The notes: generated from the sequence alone by a model not told the origin. Counted from the stretch's first letter, positions 45,617 to 55,728 are shown. The stretch is DNA of 64,000 nt from Myroides indicus (GCF_004364575.1 NZ_SOAG01000005.1:62001-126000); one strand, 5' to 3'. Program-made: numbers and translations.

Positions 45617-46969
45617 TTAATAAACTATACTCCCCTTATAAATCAACGAATGTACAGGCGACATTCTTGAAACTGCTTCTGCAGAACAGCCTGCATCTAT
45701 CAATACTATATCAGCATCATCGCCAGCTTTTGGCCATTGCTGAACACCTTTGTCGTCTAAAGGAATTGGTCCTGCTGTAGCCAGTTTTAACATTCTGGAT
45801 AATCCAAACTCAGTAACCTGTCCATATAATTGGGCAGCTAAATTAGCTTTTTGCAAAACACTTCCGGTTCCCATCGTACTCCAATAATCTATAATACTGT
45901 CATTTCCTGTCATCACCTTTACACCGTGTTTTAACAATATTGGAATAGGCATAATTAATCCGCCAAACGGGATAGTAGAAATAATGCCAACTTGTGCTGC
46001 AGCCAATTTTTCTGCTATTTCTTCTTGTTTGTCCTTTTCTAAAGTCCCCAGTGCGAAAGCATGGCTGACAAATGTTTTTCCTTTTAAAAAATGATTTTCA
46101 TTGACTTTCTCGATTAGGTATTCAATAGTTTTAAATCCAGACTCTCCTGATTCATGCAAGTGAATATCGATTCCCTTATTGTAATCCAATGCTAATTGAA
46201 CGGTTGTATCTATCGTTTTTCCAATTGAGCCATCCACAGTTGAAGGATCCAGCCCGCCAATAAAGTCAACGTTCATTTTTGCAGCTTCTTTCATATACGG
46301 AAGCGAATCGGTATAATATAATCCGTGCTGAGGAAAAGCAACCAGCTCCGCGCCAAAGCTGTCTTTTTTGTTTTCTAAAGCGATTTCCAGATTTTTTAGT
46401 GAATCCATTTTGGAAGTAGGCTCAATATTAACATGGCTGCGGGCAAATCCTGTTCCAAAAGACTGCAATAATTCGATCAATTTTTCTGCTTTATACGTAG
46501 AGTTTTTCAGCATATTCCGAAGCGTTCTCTGTTCAAGCTCTATCATTCCTTTAATTCCACCCGAACGGCGTACCGCACGCCATCGGTCGGCATATAAAGT
46601 CTTGTCTAAATGGATGTGCATATCCTTAAACGATGGCAGCATAAGCAAGCCTTTGGCATCAATTGCGTTTATATCAGTTTGATTAGCACTTATTTTTTTA
46701 ATTTTTCCGTCGGCTATATCAATCGTAAAAAGTTCTGTTTTTGTTCCGATGACTTCATCATTTTCATATTCGAAGCCAGTTTCTAACCGAACGTTTTTTA
46801 ATTTAAAACTTTTTGATTTTATTTGACTTAAAAGTGTTTCATCTTCGTTTTGTGCAGTTTTAGCTGATTGTGATTTTGCATGCAACATCCCCGGAACAAG
46901 TGTTAACCCGGCAAGTCCTAAACTAGAGTTTCTTAAAAAATCTTTACGCGATAGGTTTATCTTTTCCAT
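45617..46969 (-). CDS. exported amidohydrolase (cytosine-deaminase-like) with Tat-like signal
   Basis: A 450-residue amidohydrolase. The N-terminus LSRKDFLRNSSLGLAGLTLVPGMLHA is a Tat-type signal in which the second Arg of the RR pair is Lys. The metal site is complete: HIHLDKTLY (HxH), HLHESGE, VSHAFAL and MTGNDSI (Asp). The order fits the cytosine deaminase/N-isopropylammelide-type subfamily of secreted enzymes. The substrate is not clear. It is followed by the ankyrin lipoprotein gene (20 bases) and preceded by an AraC-type regulator gene on the same strand. Confidence 0.88.
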   Translation of the reverse strand: MEKINLSRKDFLRNSSLGLAGLTLVPGMLHAKSQSAKTAQNEDETLLSQIKSKSFKLKNVRLETGFEYENDEVIGTKTELFTIDIADGKIKKISANQTDINAIDAKGLLMLPSFKDMHIHLDKTLYADRWRAVRRSGGIKGMIELEQRTLRNMLKNSTYKAEKLIELLQSFGTGFARSHVNIEPTSKMDSLKNLEIALENKKDSFGAELVAFPQHGLYYTDSLPYMKEAAKMNVDFIGGLDPSTVDGSIGKTIDTTVQLALDYNKGIDIHLHESGESGFKTIEYLIEKVNENHFLKGKTFVSHAFALGTLEKDKQEEIAEKLAAAQVGIISTIPFGGLIMPIPILLKHGVKVMTGNDSIIDYWSTMGTGSVLQKANLAAQLYGQVTEFGLSRMLKLATAGPIPLDDKGVQQWPKAGDDADIVLIDAGCSAEAVSRMSPVHSLIYKGSIVY

Positions 46970-47123
46970 AATGAGTTTATTTTATGTTCACCACAAAGTA
47001 CGCGATATAAATATTACTCACACTATCATAAAAACTGCGAATGCTTGTAAAATTTATCTTTTTAGAGTGTTTTCAAGTATTTGTCATTTTCCTGACAATC
47101 CAATTGTATTAAAAAAGAAGAAG

Positions 47124-48002
47124 TCAAAATAAGATAGAAGCATTTTTCTCTCGAAATTCAGTTGGCGTAACACCTGTTTGTGTTTTAAAAAAGTTAGAAA
47201 AATAAGCGTGATCAGCATATCCCAATTCAAAGGCAATTTCTTTAATTGACAATAATCTTTCAATTTGTAACAATCTTTTCGCTTCGGTACAAACGCGCTG
47301 CTGAATGAGTCCAGAAGCAGAAACTTTTAAATTTTTCTTGCATAAAATATTGAGATAATTTGCAGAAATATGCAATTGTTCCGCATAAAAAGCCACCGAC
47401 TTTTGTTCTTTATAAAATTCATCAATAAGCATGTTAAACTTAGCCAGCCTCGGATTGGATTGATATACTTTAAATTCCGTAAAAGTGTGCTCTGCCTGCT
47501 TGCTTACTATTGCTGCAATAACCGCAGCCCGTGCATTAATCAAATGTACCAGCGAATCATCATTGTTTAACTCTTCCTTAATGGCATCAAATTCGTACAT
47601 CAACATTGCAAAGGCATTATTTGTTAATTTTATAACCGGATGATTTTGATAATTGGTAAAAGAAAATCGAAAAAAAGGGGCAAATTGCTCAAAAAAAGCG
47701 CGCTCTATCATTAATTGATAGGCAATAGTTCCGTCGTTAATATCCCATTTGTGAATTTGTCCCGGAAACAAAACATGGATTTCCCGATTGCCAATTGTGT
47801 AATCTTTAGAATCAATACTGTGCGTTCCAGAAGCCCGATCAAAAAGTATGATGATAAAAAAATCGTGCTTATGTGGTTTATCAATATGTCGTTTACCATG
47901 CAATTCGTTAAACAGCAATTCCTCCCGCCCCGCCGATTGCTCTTGCCGATATCCCTGAATACTTACAACAGGTATAGAATCTTGACTTGTATTTTTTTGC
48001 AT
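47124..48002 (-). CDS. AraC-family transcriptional regulator
   Basis: A 292-residue regulator with an N-terminal cupin-like sensing domain (GKRHIDKPHKHDFFIIILFD and REIHVLFPGQIHKWDI, residues about 30-90) and a C-terminal AraC double HTH (KSVAFYAEQLHISANYLNILCKK, then SIKEIAFELGYADHAYFSNFFKTQTGVTPTEFR). It stands 154 bases upstream of the amidohydrolase-ankyrin unit in the same direction, so that unit is the natural candidate target. The ligand is unknown. The gap after its start (48003-48250) holds no gene. Confidence 0.93.
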   Translation of the reverse strand: MQKNTSQDSIPVVSIQGYRQEQSAGREELLFNELHGKRHIDKPHKHDFFIIILFDRASGTHSIDSKDYTIGNREIHVLFPGQIHKWDINDGTIAYQLMIERAFFEQFAPFFRFSFTNYQNHPVIKLTNNAFAMLMYEFDAIKEELNNDDSLVHLINARAAVIAAIVSKQAEHTFTEFKVYQSNPRLAKFNMLIDEFYKEQKSVAFYAEQLHISANYLNILCKKNLKVSASGLIQQRVCTEAKRLLQIERLLSIKEIAFELGYADHAYFSNFFKTQTGVTPTEFREKNASILF

Positions 48003-48250
48003 CTTTTTGAATATTAATTATAAATATAAAACCAAATATTCATTCGTAAACAAGTTCGCTTTAAGTGGGCAACCTAATCCTTTTTCCAAATACGATGGCT
48101 ATATGATACACTTTTTTTAATCAGAAGCTCATTTATCCAAATTGACAACCAATGTAATACTTGCAAACCATAACTATGTCATTGATAATTAAAACAATGA
48201 GAATAGATTGAACATAGTACGATTTTTGTTTATTTTCGTGTTAAAGCGTT

Positions 48251-48814
48251 TTACTTTTCATTCAAAAATGGATTGTCATCTCTATCGTGTGTTACCCAAA
48301 TCAATTTGGATGTATCGTATCCTATTTCTTCTGCAATTTTTAAATAATCTGTTTTAATAGTTTCAGGAATATCTTTTGTTCTTGACAAAATCCATAAATA
48401 ATCCAGGTTTTTTCCTGCAACCAAAGCATATTGGTAATTTCCGTCTAATGCTACTACATTGTAACCAGAGTAAAAAGGACCAAAAAAACTTACTTTCAAA
48501 GCTGCAGTATCCTTATTTCCTCTAAACTTAGCTAAACCATCTGCTTTTTTCCATTCTTTTTCTATAAAATTATAGCCGCTGTTGAGTACAATGACATTTC
48601 CTTTTTCGTTTAAACTATATTGAGCAGAAACATTGTTTAGATTCTTTTCAAAACGGAAATCAAAACGGGCAATTTCGTACCAGGTTCCTAAGTATTTATT
48701 AACATCAAAATTTTCAACTGCTTTAGCATTTTTGGGAATAGATGTACAGGAATTCATAAGGGTAATAACTCCCGTGAAAAATAATACTCTTAAAATTTTA
48801 TTTTTTATTTTCAT
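48251..48814 (-). CDS. lipocalin-family lipoprotein (Blc-like)
   Basis: A 187-residue outer-membrane lipocalin. The lipoprotein signal has its lipobox at NSC (Cys23); the first structurally conserved region is YLGTWYEIARFDFRFEKN. Further blocks are FFGPFYSGYNVVALD and YLWILSRTKDIPE. Blc proteins bind fatty acids or lysophospholipids for membrane upkeep. Monocistronic. The 237-base gap up to 49051 is A+T-rich and without a gene. Confidence 0.94.
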   Translation of the reverse strand: MKIKNKILRVLFFTGVITLMNSCTSIPKNAKAVENFDVNKYLGTWYEIARFDFRFEKNLNNVSAQYSLNEKGNVIVLNSGYNFIEKEWKKADGLAKFRGNKDTAALKVSFFGPFYSGYNVVALDGNYQYALVAGKNLDYLWILSRTKDIPETIKTDYLKIAEEIGYDTSKLIWVTHDRDDNPFLNEK

Positions 48815-49051
48815 TATATGTTTAATTGATTTTGTAATCTTCTCTTGCTAATCATATTGGAGGAAAACTACAGTTTCTTCACAGGATTTTGTTTATATAC
48901 AAATTTATGAATAATCAATGAATTAGGTATATACTAATTAAGTACAATTTATGGATGAGTTTTCTCTAAAGTGTATAATTAATTTTAAGTTTTGCTATGT
49001 TTAACAACTCTGCCAGAGTTTGCTTATAAGTTACTGTCTAAAGTGTAAAAC

Positions 49052-51088
49052 CTACCGCTTCACCACCTTAACCGTTCCACTATTGCCTTCAACCGTGGTA
49101 ATAACAATAAAATACACACCGTTGCTGACGTTTTCCAGATTTATCTGGTTGTTGCCTGCAAACAAGCTTTGTTTAATCTCTTTACCGCTCATATCATATA
49201 TCGTGTAACCCAACAGGGTATCTGTAGTTTCCACATTAACAATCCCCGTGGTTGGGTTGGGATAGACATTAAATGACAGTTTATTAAACTCATCCGTACC
49301 CATATTGCCCGAACCGCATTCGCTGTTTGCCAGTTTGGCAACAAAAAAATCGGCTTCGCCGGTACTGATTAAAGGATCTAACCCCAAATCGTTGTCCCAA
49401 AACAAATTGGCATCAAAGCTACCTCCGGCAATATAATTGCCGTCATTATCCACGGCAACGGCTGTCATTCTTTTACTGCTAATAGCTTCTCCCGCTATGT
49501 CGTGTACACCTAACACTTTTCCGGACTGCTTGTCAAAACGAACTAATATAGGATCAGGTTGGTAATTTTTTACTGGACGTACTATTTCTATATTATCCCA
49601 AAAATCCCCCCCTCCCTGTGCTCCAAGTACAACTTCATCATTTTTTACTGCAATGCCTTTACCATAACGTGGTGCAACTCCTTTGCCACTTCCTGCATAA
49701 GCTGCTGTAGCCTGTACCCATTGTACATCGCCATCACTGTTAAATTTGATAATCATAGGAACCGTTCCGTGAGCTCCGGGGGTAAAAAAATAGGGTTGAA
49801 CAGATGAATCGGTCGGATCATATATTTTAACGTTGTTTTCATTGGGACGCCTAAAAAAACTCCCCCCCACATATACATCGGAGTCTTTATCCACAACCAA
49901 GGAAAAAATACAATTTGGGGGTAGATTTCCCCCGCCCGTAAGCTGAGAATAAATCTCCCTACGCCATACTTCACTACCATCATGATCATTTATAGCTAAT
50001 ATAAACGAACGTTCTACAAATGCTTTACTTTCATAAGAAAAAGGTAGCACAGAACCAGTTATATTTCCTCTCATTCCGGCAATATAATATTGTTTTTTGT
50101 TTTCATCATAAGCAAAACGAGTTCGTCCATAAGCATCAAAACCTGTATTTGGCGCAACAGGCAATTCAAAACTATTTACATAATTTAAATTGAGGTCATA
50201 TTGTGCTATCAAAAATTTAAAATGGTTGGTGGTATCGTTTATAACAGTTACATTACCGTCTAAATGTGTACCGGTATCGAAGGCGACAATAAAATGTATT
50301 TTATTATTACTGATTGCCAAGTCCAAAACCCTGGATTGAAAATTAGAACTATTTACGTCACCTTGCAAAGCAACTCTTTTTACCAGTTTTCCGTCACTGT
50401 TGTATTTAACCAGATAGGTTGTTTTAAACCCTTCCTGTGGAATTTCTGCATTCCCATTTTTCAGATCTGCAAAAGGAACGGAATCAGTTTCTGTAAAGTG
50501 CAAAGGGGGGCGGATCCCCGGTCCATCACCGGGACTGTCATTCCTGACATTAACCCCTACATATACATTGTTTTGGTTATCTAATACTAAATTATATGCA
50601 TCGTCATCCATCCACCCGCCTATGGTCTGGCTCCACCGTACTTCTCCCTCACAAGTGGTAGAAAACAAAAAAATATCTTTAGTTCCTCCTTCCCGAGCAT
50701 TTGAAGTATTGTATGCCGGAACCGGTACGCCGTCCAAGTGGGTTGAGGGTGTCCATGCTCCGTTATAAATTGTTTCGCGGGGTCCTTTTAAAGTAGCTAT
50801 AAAATAATAATTATTATCGGTTCCCGCCTTTATATCATGGATTTGTTCATCGTTTATCCCTCCTAATCCCCCCCACCTTCCTCCGCCGTTCATTGCCCAT
50901 TGCCACTGGTAGGGTTGGGTTTGCTGGGCGTTGACAGATATTGAAAATAAAGAATGGAGAATGGAGAATAGAAGGATTTGGAAATTTATTAATTTGGGAA
51001 TTTGAAAATGAGATGCTGACTTCTCGATACGCTCCGCTACTCGTAGTGACGGTTCAGTATAAAAGGATATGTGTATTTTTTGTTTCAT
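49052..51088 (-). CDS. T9SS-exported beta-propeller-like surface protein
   Basis: A 678-residue protein. Residues about 600-678 are a type A T9SS sorting domain (FNVYPNPTTGIVNVET, YTIYDMSGKEIKQ, LENVSNGVYFIVITT). The middle has repeated blocks of the SBBP/propeller type (VKYNSDGKLVKRV, IKFNSDGDVQWVQATAAYAG, VRFDKQSGKVLGV, VAVDNDGNYIAGGSF). The signal peptide is odd: about 33 residues, partly encoded by a REP-like repeat, precede the hydrophobic core QILLFSILHSLFSISVNAQ. Secretion through Sec and then T9SS is expected, with release or attachment at the surface. Confidence 0.88.
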   Translation of the reverse strand: MKQKIHISFYTEPSLRVAERIEKSASHFQIPKLINFQILLFSILHSLFSISVNAQQTQPYQWQWAMNGGGRWGGLGGINDEQIHDIKAGTDNNYYFIATLKGPRETIYNGAWTPSTHLDGVPVPAYNTSNAREGGTKDIFLFSTTCEGEVRWSQTIGGWMDDDAYNLVLDNQNNVYVGVNVRNDSPGDGPGIRPPLHFTETDSVPFADLKNGNAEIPQEGFKTTYLVKYNSDGKLVKRVALQGDVNSSNFQSRVLDLAISNNKIHFIVAFDTGTHLDGNVTVINDTTNHFKFLIAQYDLNLNYVNSFELPVAPNTGFDAYGRTRFAYDENKKQYYIAGMRGNITGSVLPFSYESKAFVERSFILAINDHDGSEVWRREIYSQLTGGGNLPPNCIFSLVVDKDSDVYVGGSFFRRPNENNVKIYDPTDSSVQPYFFTPGAHGTVPMIIKFNSDGDVQWVQATAAYAGSGKGVAPRYGKGIAVKNDEVVLGAQGGGDFWDNIEIVRPVKNYQPDPILVRFDKQSGKVLGVHDIAGEAISSKRMTAVAVDNDGNYIAGGSFDANLFWDNDLGLDPLISTGEADFFVAKLANSECGSGNMGTDEFNKLSFNVYPNPTTGIVNVETTDTLLGYTIYDMSGKEIKQSLFAGNNQINLENVSNGVYFIVITTVEGNSGTVKVVKR
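51016..51052. repeat. REP-like palindromic repeat inside coding sequence
   Basis: The stretch TTCTCGATACGCTCC plus GCTACTCGTAGTGAC is a G+C-rich imperfect palindrome of the kind scattered between flavobacterial genes. Here it lies in frame within codons about 12-25 of the T9SS protein gene at 49052-51088, ahead of the hydrophobic signal core. Confidence 0.55.
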
Positions 51089-51126
51089 AGTTTGTTAGTT
51101 TTTAAATGATAATTATATTTTGCAAG

Positions 51127-51149
51127 ATCCCTCCGCTTCGGTGGGGATA
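51127..51149. repeat. second REP-like palindrome, intergenic
   Basis: ATCCCTCCGCTTCGGTGGGGAT, an imperfect hairpin of the CCCTCCGCTTCGG type typical of intergenic repeats in this group. It lies between the start of the T9SS protein gene and the terminator of the giant PKD gene. Confidence 0.5.
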
Positions 51150-51183
51150 ACAGAAAAAAAAGTTAATAAAATCTAAAATTAAT

Positions 51184-51222
51184 AAAAACGGCACTAAAAG
51201 TCAAGCTCTTAGCACCGTTTTT
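51184..51222 (-). terminator. terminator of the giant PKD gene
   Basis: AAAAACGG..CTAA pairs with TTAG..CCGTTTTT over an 11-base loop, with one 2x2 internal mismatch and a T run on the minus strand, 13 bases after the stop at 51235. Confidence 0.65.
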
Positions 51223-51234
51223 GAATTAAACAGG

Positions 51235-54200
51235 TTATTTTTTAATCAATTTTTCGGTCGCAATGCGTTTGCCGTCTGCTTCCAGTATAACAATATATGT
51301 TCCCGGAGCAAAATGGCTGATATCCAGTGTGATTTCGCCCGTTTTGCCGCTTACTTTCTGTTTGTACCGCTGTACGCCCAAAAGGTCATAAACTGCAATA
51401 ACATCTGCGTTTTTGTACTTAGTACCCGTGCTAAACGTCAGCACTGTATTTTGTGAAGCAGGATTGGGTGACAGTATCAGCGAAGCAGCCTGCGTGGCTA
51501 CGTTTGTTGTGGTTTTACTATAGATATCGGGCAGCTCTACCGGTACGGTGTCTGCACAATTTGGTCCGCTTACCACAAACAGATCCGGCGCTCCGGGCAT
51601 ATAAGCACCGCTGACGTAAAAATCAACCACAAAAGAGTTGAAGCCCGGATTAAGCACCAGCACAGACGGAACAAATGTTCCGTAAGCGTTAGCACTGTTC
51701 AGGTGTACCGTAACCGGGCTGCCCGTTGGGTTATTCATTTGAACGTAGTACTTGATTCCGCCCGGTATAATTTCCATCCTTTCAAAGTGAGGTTCAAATC
51801 CACAGTCATTTGGCGGGCATCTGTCCAGGTCAAACATAATAGAAGGAGTATTGCTGCCAAAGGTACAACCGTCCTGAGTAACCGTTAACTGGTAAATGCC
51901 ACCCGTATTCACTGACTGGTTAGGAATAAAATAAGTTCCGCTTTGGGTAACCGCCCCGTTTACTTCCCATTTATAATTTTCATAAACGCCCAAAGGTCCT
52001 AACAAATACGCATCGCAAACCGTATAACAGCCATCCGGTACTACCCACAATGCGCGGTTTGGGTTATGAGGCACCTGCAGATAGCCAACAGCACTGCATC
52101 CGGACGTTTCGGTATAGGTTACGCTATACGCCCCGCCGTGGGTTACTTCTATCACCTTTCCGGTCATGCCGTTGCTCCAGTTATACACCCCTGTTACCGG
52201 TCCGGTTGCCGTTAATCGGATGGTGTACGGATCGCAATTAATCACGGTGTAACTAATGGCTGGCTGGGTTACCGGAGGATGTACCTCCACCGTTGCCGTA
52301 AAACTGTTGGTACACAGCGGATCGCTTGCCGCACGGGTATGGAAGGTATAGTTATACGTACCCGGAGACAGTCCGTTTAGGGTTAACGTCATATTGGTAC
52401 TTCCGCTTACCCACGTATTATACCCCGCCGGCAGTGCCGGTCCGCTCCAGCGGTGTTCTACCACATTATCTGTGGTTATACCCACCAAAACAGTACCTCC
52501 GCCATAACACACACTGGTGTTTCCGTTGATAATAGCAAACGGAGGCTGACGCAAAACATAATTTTTAGGATAAAACACCATCTCATAGTTCTTACACCCT
52601 TTGTCATCCACCAATACCACCCAGTAACTTCCGCTTTGTACCGGCTGATAGGTCATGCCCGTACCTACTTGCTGATCACCGCGCATCCAGATGACATCGG
52701 CGGGAGGTGTTGACCCCAGTGGCGATTCATAAGTTAATGGTGTAGCATTACCATCGCAATAATCCGGATTAACGGGCAAAATAGTTCCTGTACTTAAATC
52801 AGTTTCATTGATAATTACTTCAACAGTATTAGTTGATGTGTAAGTACAACCATAAAGGGTAGTAACTTTTAAACTAACTTGATAATCATCCGGTTTCGCA
52901 AACTGAACTGGTGTGTGTTCTTCCTTTGTAATAAAAGATGTGCCATTAAAGCTCCATTCATAGGTGTTGTTGGGGTTATAATCCGGTGTGGTTAAAGTAA
53001 TCACCTCCTCAGAACAATAATTTAACGGCGACAGCGTAAAGTTCGGATCCGGTTCGGGTTCTAAAGTTACCGTTACCGAAGTTTCACATTCCGGCGTACC
53101 CTGGGTAGAGTTTACTTTCATGGTATAAGTATAGGTACCCGGTCCTATGCTGCTTATGGTCGTACTGTTGCCGGATGCTCCTGCCGAAACGCCCGGTCCG
53201 GAATAAGCATAGCTCAGCGTACTAAGCGGTATATTATACGTTAGGGTGTTGTTGTGCAGCACCACTTTGTACGTACCATCGCCGTTACAGCTAATGGCGG
53301 TTTCCAGCTTGGCTTCGTATTTTTTTTCAACCGTATAGGTCCTAATCAAAGTACAGCCGTCGTAATCCAGATATGCCGTAACTGCATGTGCTCCCGGCAC
53401 CGTACCTGTAAAGGTTGCTGTATCTGTACCCTGCCCTCCCGTTACGGTAAGGTGCTCACTGCCCGCCCACGAAATGGATGTTGGCGGATAGTCAGCATCC
53501 AGCTCTGCCGTAATCTGGTTACAGCCTGTCCATTCTGCCGATACACTGGCATTAGGATTTGGCGAAACGGTGCAACCATCCGGTCCCGGACTGCCTCCGC
53601 AGCTCTCCGTTACAAGGATATTATCTGATTTGACCAGACAGCCGTTTTTATCGGTTACCTCCAACGAATAGCTTCCGCCCGGATTCAATCCGATAATGGT
53701 ATAATTGGGACTGGTACTTGATTGCAGTAAAGTTGTTCCTTTAAACCATTTAAATATCATAGAGGCTGTAATACCTGTAGATACGGTTGCCGACAGATTA
53801 ATAGAACCATATTCCTGCGGACATACCACATAACTGTATAGCGGTGAAATGTACAGCTCTGTTTTTGGAAATACAATTGCGGTTTTTGACGCTGATACTC
53901 TGTTGCTGCACACTTCCAGTTCAAGCTCTATCGTTCTGGAAATATTATTAGACGTATTGTTGGTAAAGTTGTTATTTATGGTCAGGCTGCCACTTCCTGT
54001 ATAGCTATAGGTATTCTGATAAACGCCGTCTATCAGTACCCGTACCTGCGCAGGAGCAGGCGGAGTCATCGTAATAGGAATATGCACACTGCCTGCTGCA
54101 GGGCAAATATCCGGTATGCTGCCAATAGTAACCACCGGGTTGTTTATCAGCTGAATCGTACGGGTTTGTGTAAAAATCACACCACACTTAACTACTTCCA

Positions 54201-55728
54201 CCTGTAAAATTCCCGTTGCAGAAGTACTGATTTCGTTAAAACTTACAGTTACCGTATGGTCGTGAATACCATCAATAATACTTCCAAAATTGTCCGCTCC
54301 TGTACTACTCAAAATACTCCAACTTACAAGATCGGGTACTATCCCTTCCAGATCTACCGTAAATGTAGCACTACTGCTGGAACAAAATGCTGCCTGTCCG
54401 CTGTCATTGATAATATACGGATTAATAACTGCTTCATTAACAGTAAACTCAACTGGATCAGAACTACACGTTTTTCCGTTTTTTACAATCTGTTTAACCA
54501 CACTTACCGTTGCCGGAGTACTGGTAAACTGTATATCTGCCTGTGCTCCGCTATTGTCGCCAATAACTTCTCCGTTATCCACGCTCCACAAATAAATAAA
54601 GCCCGGTTCTTCTTCACTCAGCGTATAGGTATAAGGCGTATCTATACATACGTGATCCGGTCCGTCGATAGTGCCGGTTATAACTGGTGTTTCTACAATT
54701 TCCACCGTCAGAGGATCTGCCATGCATCCGCCGTAATCTGCTGTGATAACATATGTTCCCGGGGTATTAAAAGAATGGGTAATTAGAGTTCCGATAGAAG
54801 TCTGTACCACATTTCCGTCTAACAATATCTGCCATCGCACAGATACCGCATTATGGGTTTCAAAAGACATAGTGGCTCCCTGACAATTGGTAAGTTCGTC
54901 ACCCGTTATAATTTCCGGTCGCTCCAGTACCGAAAAAGGTATATCGGCATTTCCTATACAAAATCCATCGTCTATCAGGGTGTTGTTATATTCAACGCTT
55001 AAAACGTAATTTCCGGGCATTGCTCCGTCTACCACAATTTCGTTGCGCTGATCTGTATATACCAGCATAGGATGATTGGGATCTCCGTCTATCTTCCATT
55101 TAAAATCTGTTGCCGGCCATTGAGGGAGCTTAAAACGCCCCTGACCATCCTGACAGACTATGTCGGATCCTTTAATGATTGCTGTATCGAGGATGACCGG
55201 AATTTTTACCGTAGTCCAATGCGGGCAAGAACAATGCGAGAGGTAGTATACATAGCCAAAGCCATCTTCCGGATCTACGTGATCCCAAACTACTTCTACC
55301 GACGTACCGTGTTCTGCTATTATTGTTCCTCCTTCTACTCGCCATTCACCACCGCAACCGTCGGTTACGCTGTACGTTTCATGAGCTCCGTGACAAACCA
55401 CAGAAGGACAGGAAACTTCAAATTCCAAAGCGTTTGCAATGTTTACCTCCCAGCTATACGTTGAACTACAATTACAACTGTTGGTAACCGTTAAAGTAAT
55501 TAAATACACTCCCGGATGGTCGTAAGCGTGTGTAGGTTCAAAAAGGCTGGAGGTAGTGCCGTCTCCAAAGTCCCAAAGGTAATTGACAATAGGTGAACCT
55601 CCGTTGTCAACTGAAAGATTATTAAAAGAGATAGGTGAAAAAGTACAGAAGCTTTTTTGTCCCGGTTCAGGTCCGTCAAACTTAAACTCAGCGGTTGGAT
55701 TGATCGTTTTTTCTATACAAATTGTCAA
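51235..55728 (-). CDS. giant PKD-repeat T9SS surface protein, main part of a gene cut by an in-frame stop
   Basis: A 1497-residue frame rich in PKD/Ig-like beta domains. The first (YLWDFGDGTTSSLFEPTHAY with HPGVYLITLTV) is a textbook PKD; many PKD-like units with paired Cys follow. The C-terminus is a type A T9SS sorting domain (LILSPNPASQNTVLTF, IAVYDLLGVQRYKQ, ISHFAPGTYIVIL, ending KLIKK). It has no signal peptide and its only start here is TTG 55728 (TICIEKT). The same frame continues upstream through SSSNTNATVLWGSNGNGS to a TAA at 55825-55827, beyond which lies a 95-residue piece with a signal peptide. It is thus most likely the body of one 1625-codon gene. The DNA is clearly richer in G+C than its neighbours. 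Adhesion or matrix function is inferred. Confidence 0.85.
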   Translation of the reverse strand: MTICIEKTINPTAEFKFDGPEPGQKSFCTFSPISFNNLSVDNGGSPIVNYLWDFGDGTTSSLFEPTHAYDHPGVYLITLTVTNSCNCSSTYSWEVNIANALEFEVSCPSVVCHGAHETYSVTDGCGGEWRVEGGTIIAEHGTSVEVVWDHVDPEDGFGYVYYLSHCSCPHWTTVKIPVILDTAIIKGSDIVCQDGQGRFKLPQWPATDFKWKIDGDPNHPMLVYTDQRNEIVVDGAMPGNYVLSVEYNNTLIDDGFCIGNADIPFSVLERPEIITGDELTNCQGATMSFETHNAVSVRWQILLDGNVVQTSIGTLITHSFNTPGTYVITADYGGCMADPLTVEIVETPVITGTIDGPDHVCIDTPYTYTLSEEEPGFIYLWSVDNGEVIGDNSGAQADIQFTSTPATVSVVKQIVKNGKTCSSDPVEFTVNEAVINPYIINDSGQAAFCSSSSATFTVDLEGIVPDLVSWSILSSTGADNFGSIIDGIHDHTVTVSFNEISTSATGILQVEVVKCGVIFTQTRTIQLINNPVVTIGSIPDICPAAGSVHIPITMTPPAPAQVRVLIDGVYQNTYSYTGSGSLTINNNFTNNTSNNISRTIELELEVCSNRVSASKTAIVFPKTELYISPLYSYVVCPQEYGSINLSATVSTGITASMIFKWFKGTTLLQSSTSPNYTIIGLNPGGSYSLEVTDKNGCLVKSDNILVTESCGGSPGPDGCTVSPNPNASVSAEWTGCNQITAELDADYPPTSISWAGSEHLTVTGGQGTDTATFTGTVPGAHAVTAYLDYDGCTLIRTYTVEKKYEAKLETAISCNGDGTYKVVLHNNTLTYNIPLSTLSYAYSGPGVSAGASGNSTTISSIGPGTYTYTMKVNSTQGTPECETSVTVTLEPEPDPNFTLSPLNYCSEEVITLTTPDYNPNNTYEWSFNGTSFITKEEHTPVQFAKPDDYQVSLKVTTLYGCTYTSTNTVEVIINETDLSTGTILPVNPDYCDGNATPLTYESPLGSTPPADVIWMRGDQQVGTGMTYQPVQSGSYWVVLVDDKGCKNYEMVFYPKNYVLRQPPFAIINGNTSVCYGGGTVLVGITTDNVVEHRWSGPALPAGYNTWVSGSTNMTLTLNGLSPGTYNYTFHTRAASDPLCTNSFTATVEVHPPVTQPAISYTVINCDPYTIRLTATGPVTGVYNWSNGMTGKVIEVTHGGAYSVTYTETSGCSAVGYLQVPHNPNRALWVVPDGCYTVCDAYLLGPLGVYENYKWEVNGAVTQSGTYFIPNQSVNTGGIYQLTVTQDGCTFGSNTPSIMFDLDRCPPNDCGFEPHFERMEIIPGGIKYYVQMNNPTGSPVTVHLNSANAYGTFVPSVLVLNPGFNSFVVDFYVSGAYMPGAPDLFVVSGPNCADTVPVELPDIYSKTTTNVATQAASLILSPNPASQNTVLTFSTGTKYKNADVIAVYDLLGVQRYKQKVSGKTGEITLDISHFAPGTYIVILEADGKRIATEKLIKK

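Noticed and set aside
54256-54786. Plus-strand frames of 100-176 codons opposite the giant PKD gene
   Set aside because: Antisense shadows of a Thr/Ser/Gly-rich coding region; their residues (Cys, Arg, Tyr rich) have no domain or signal.
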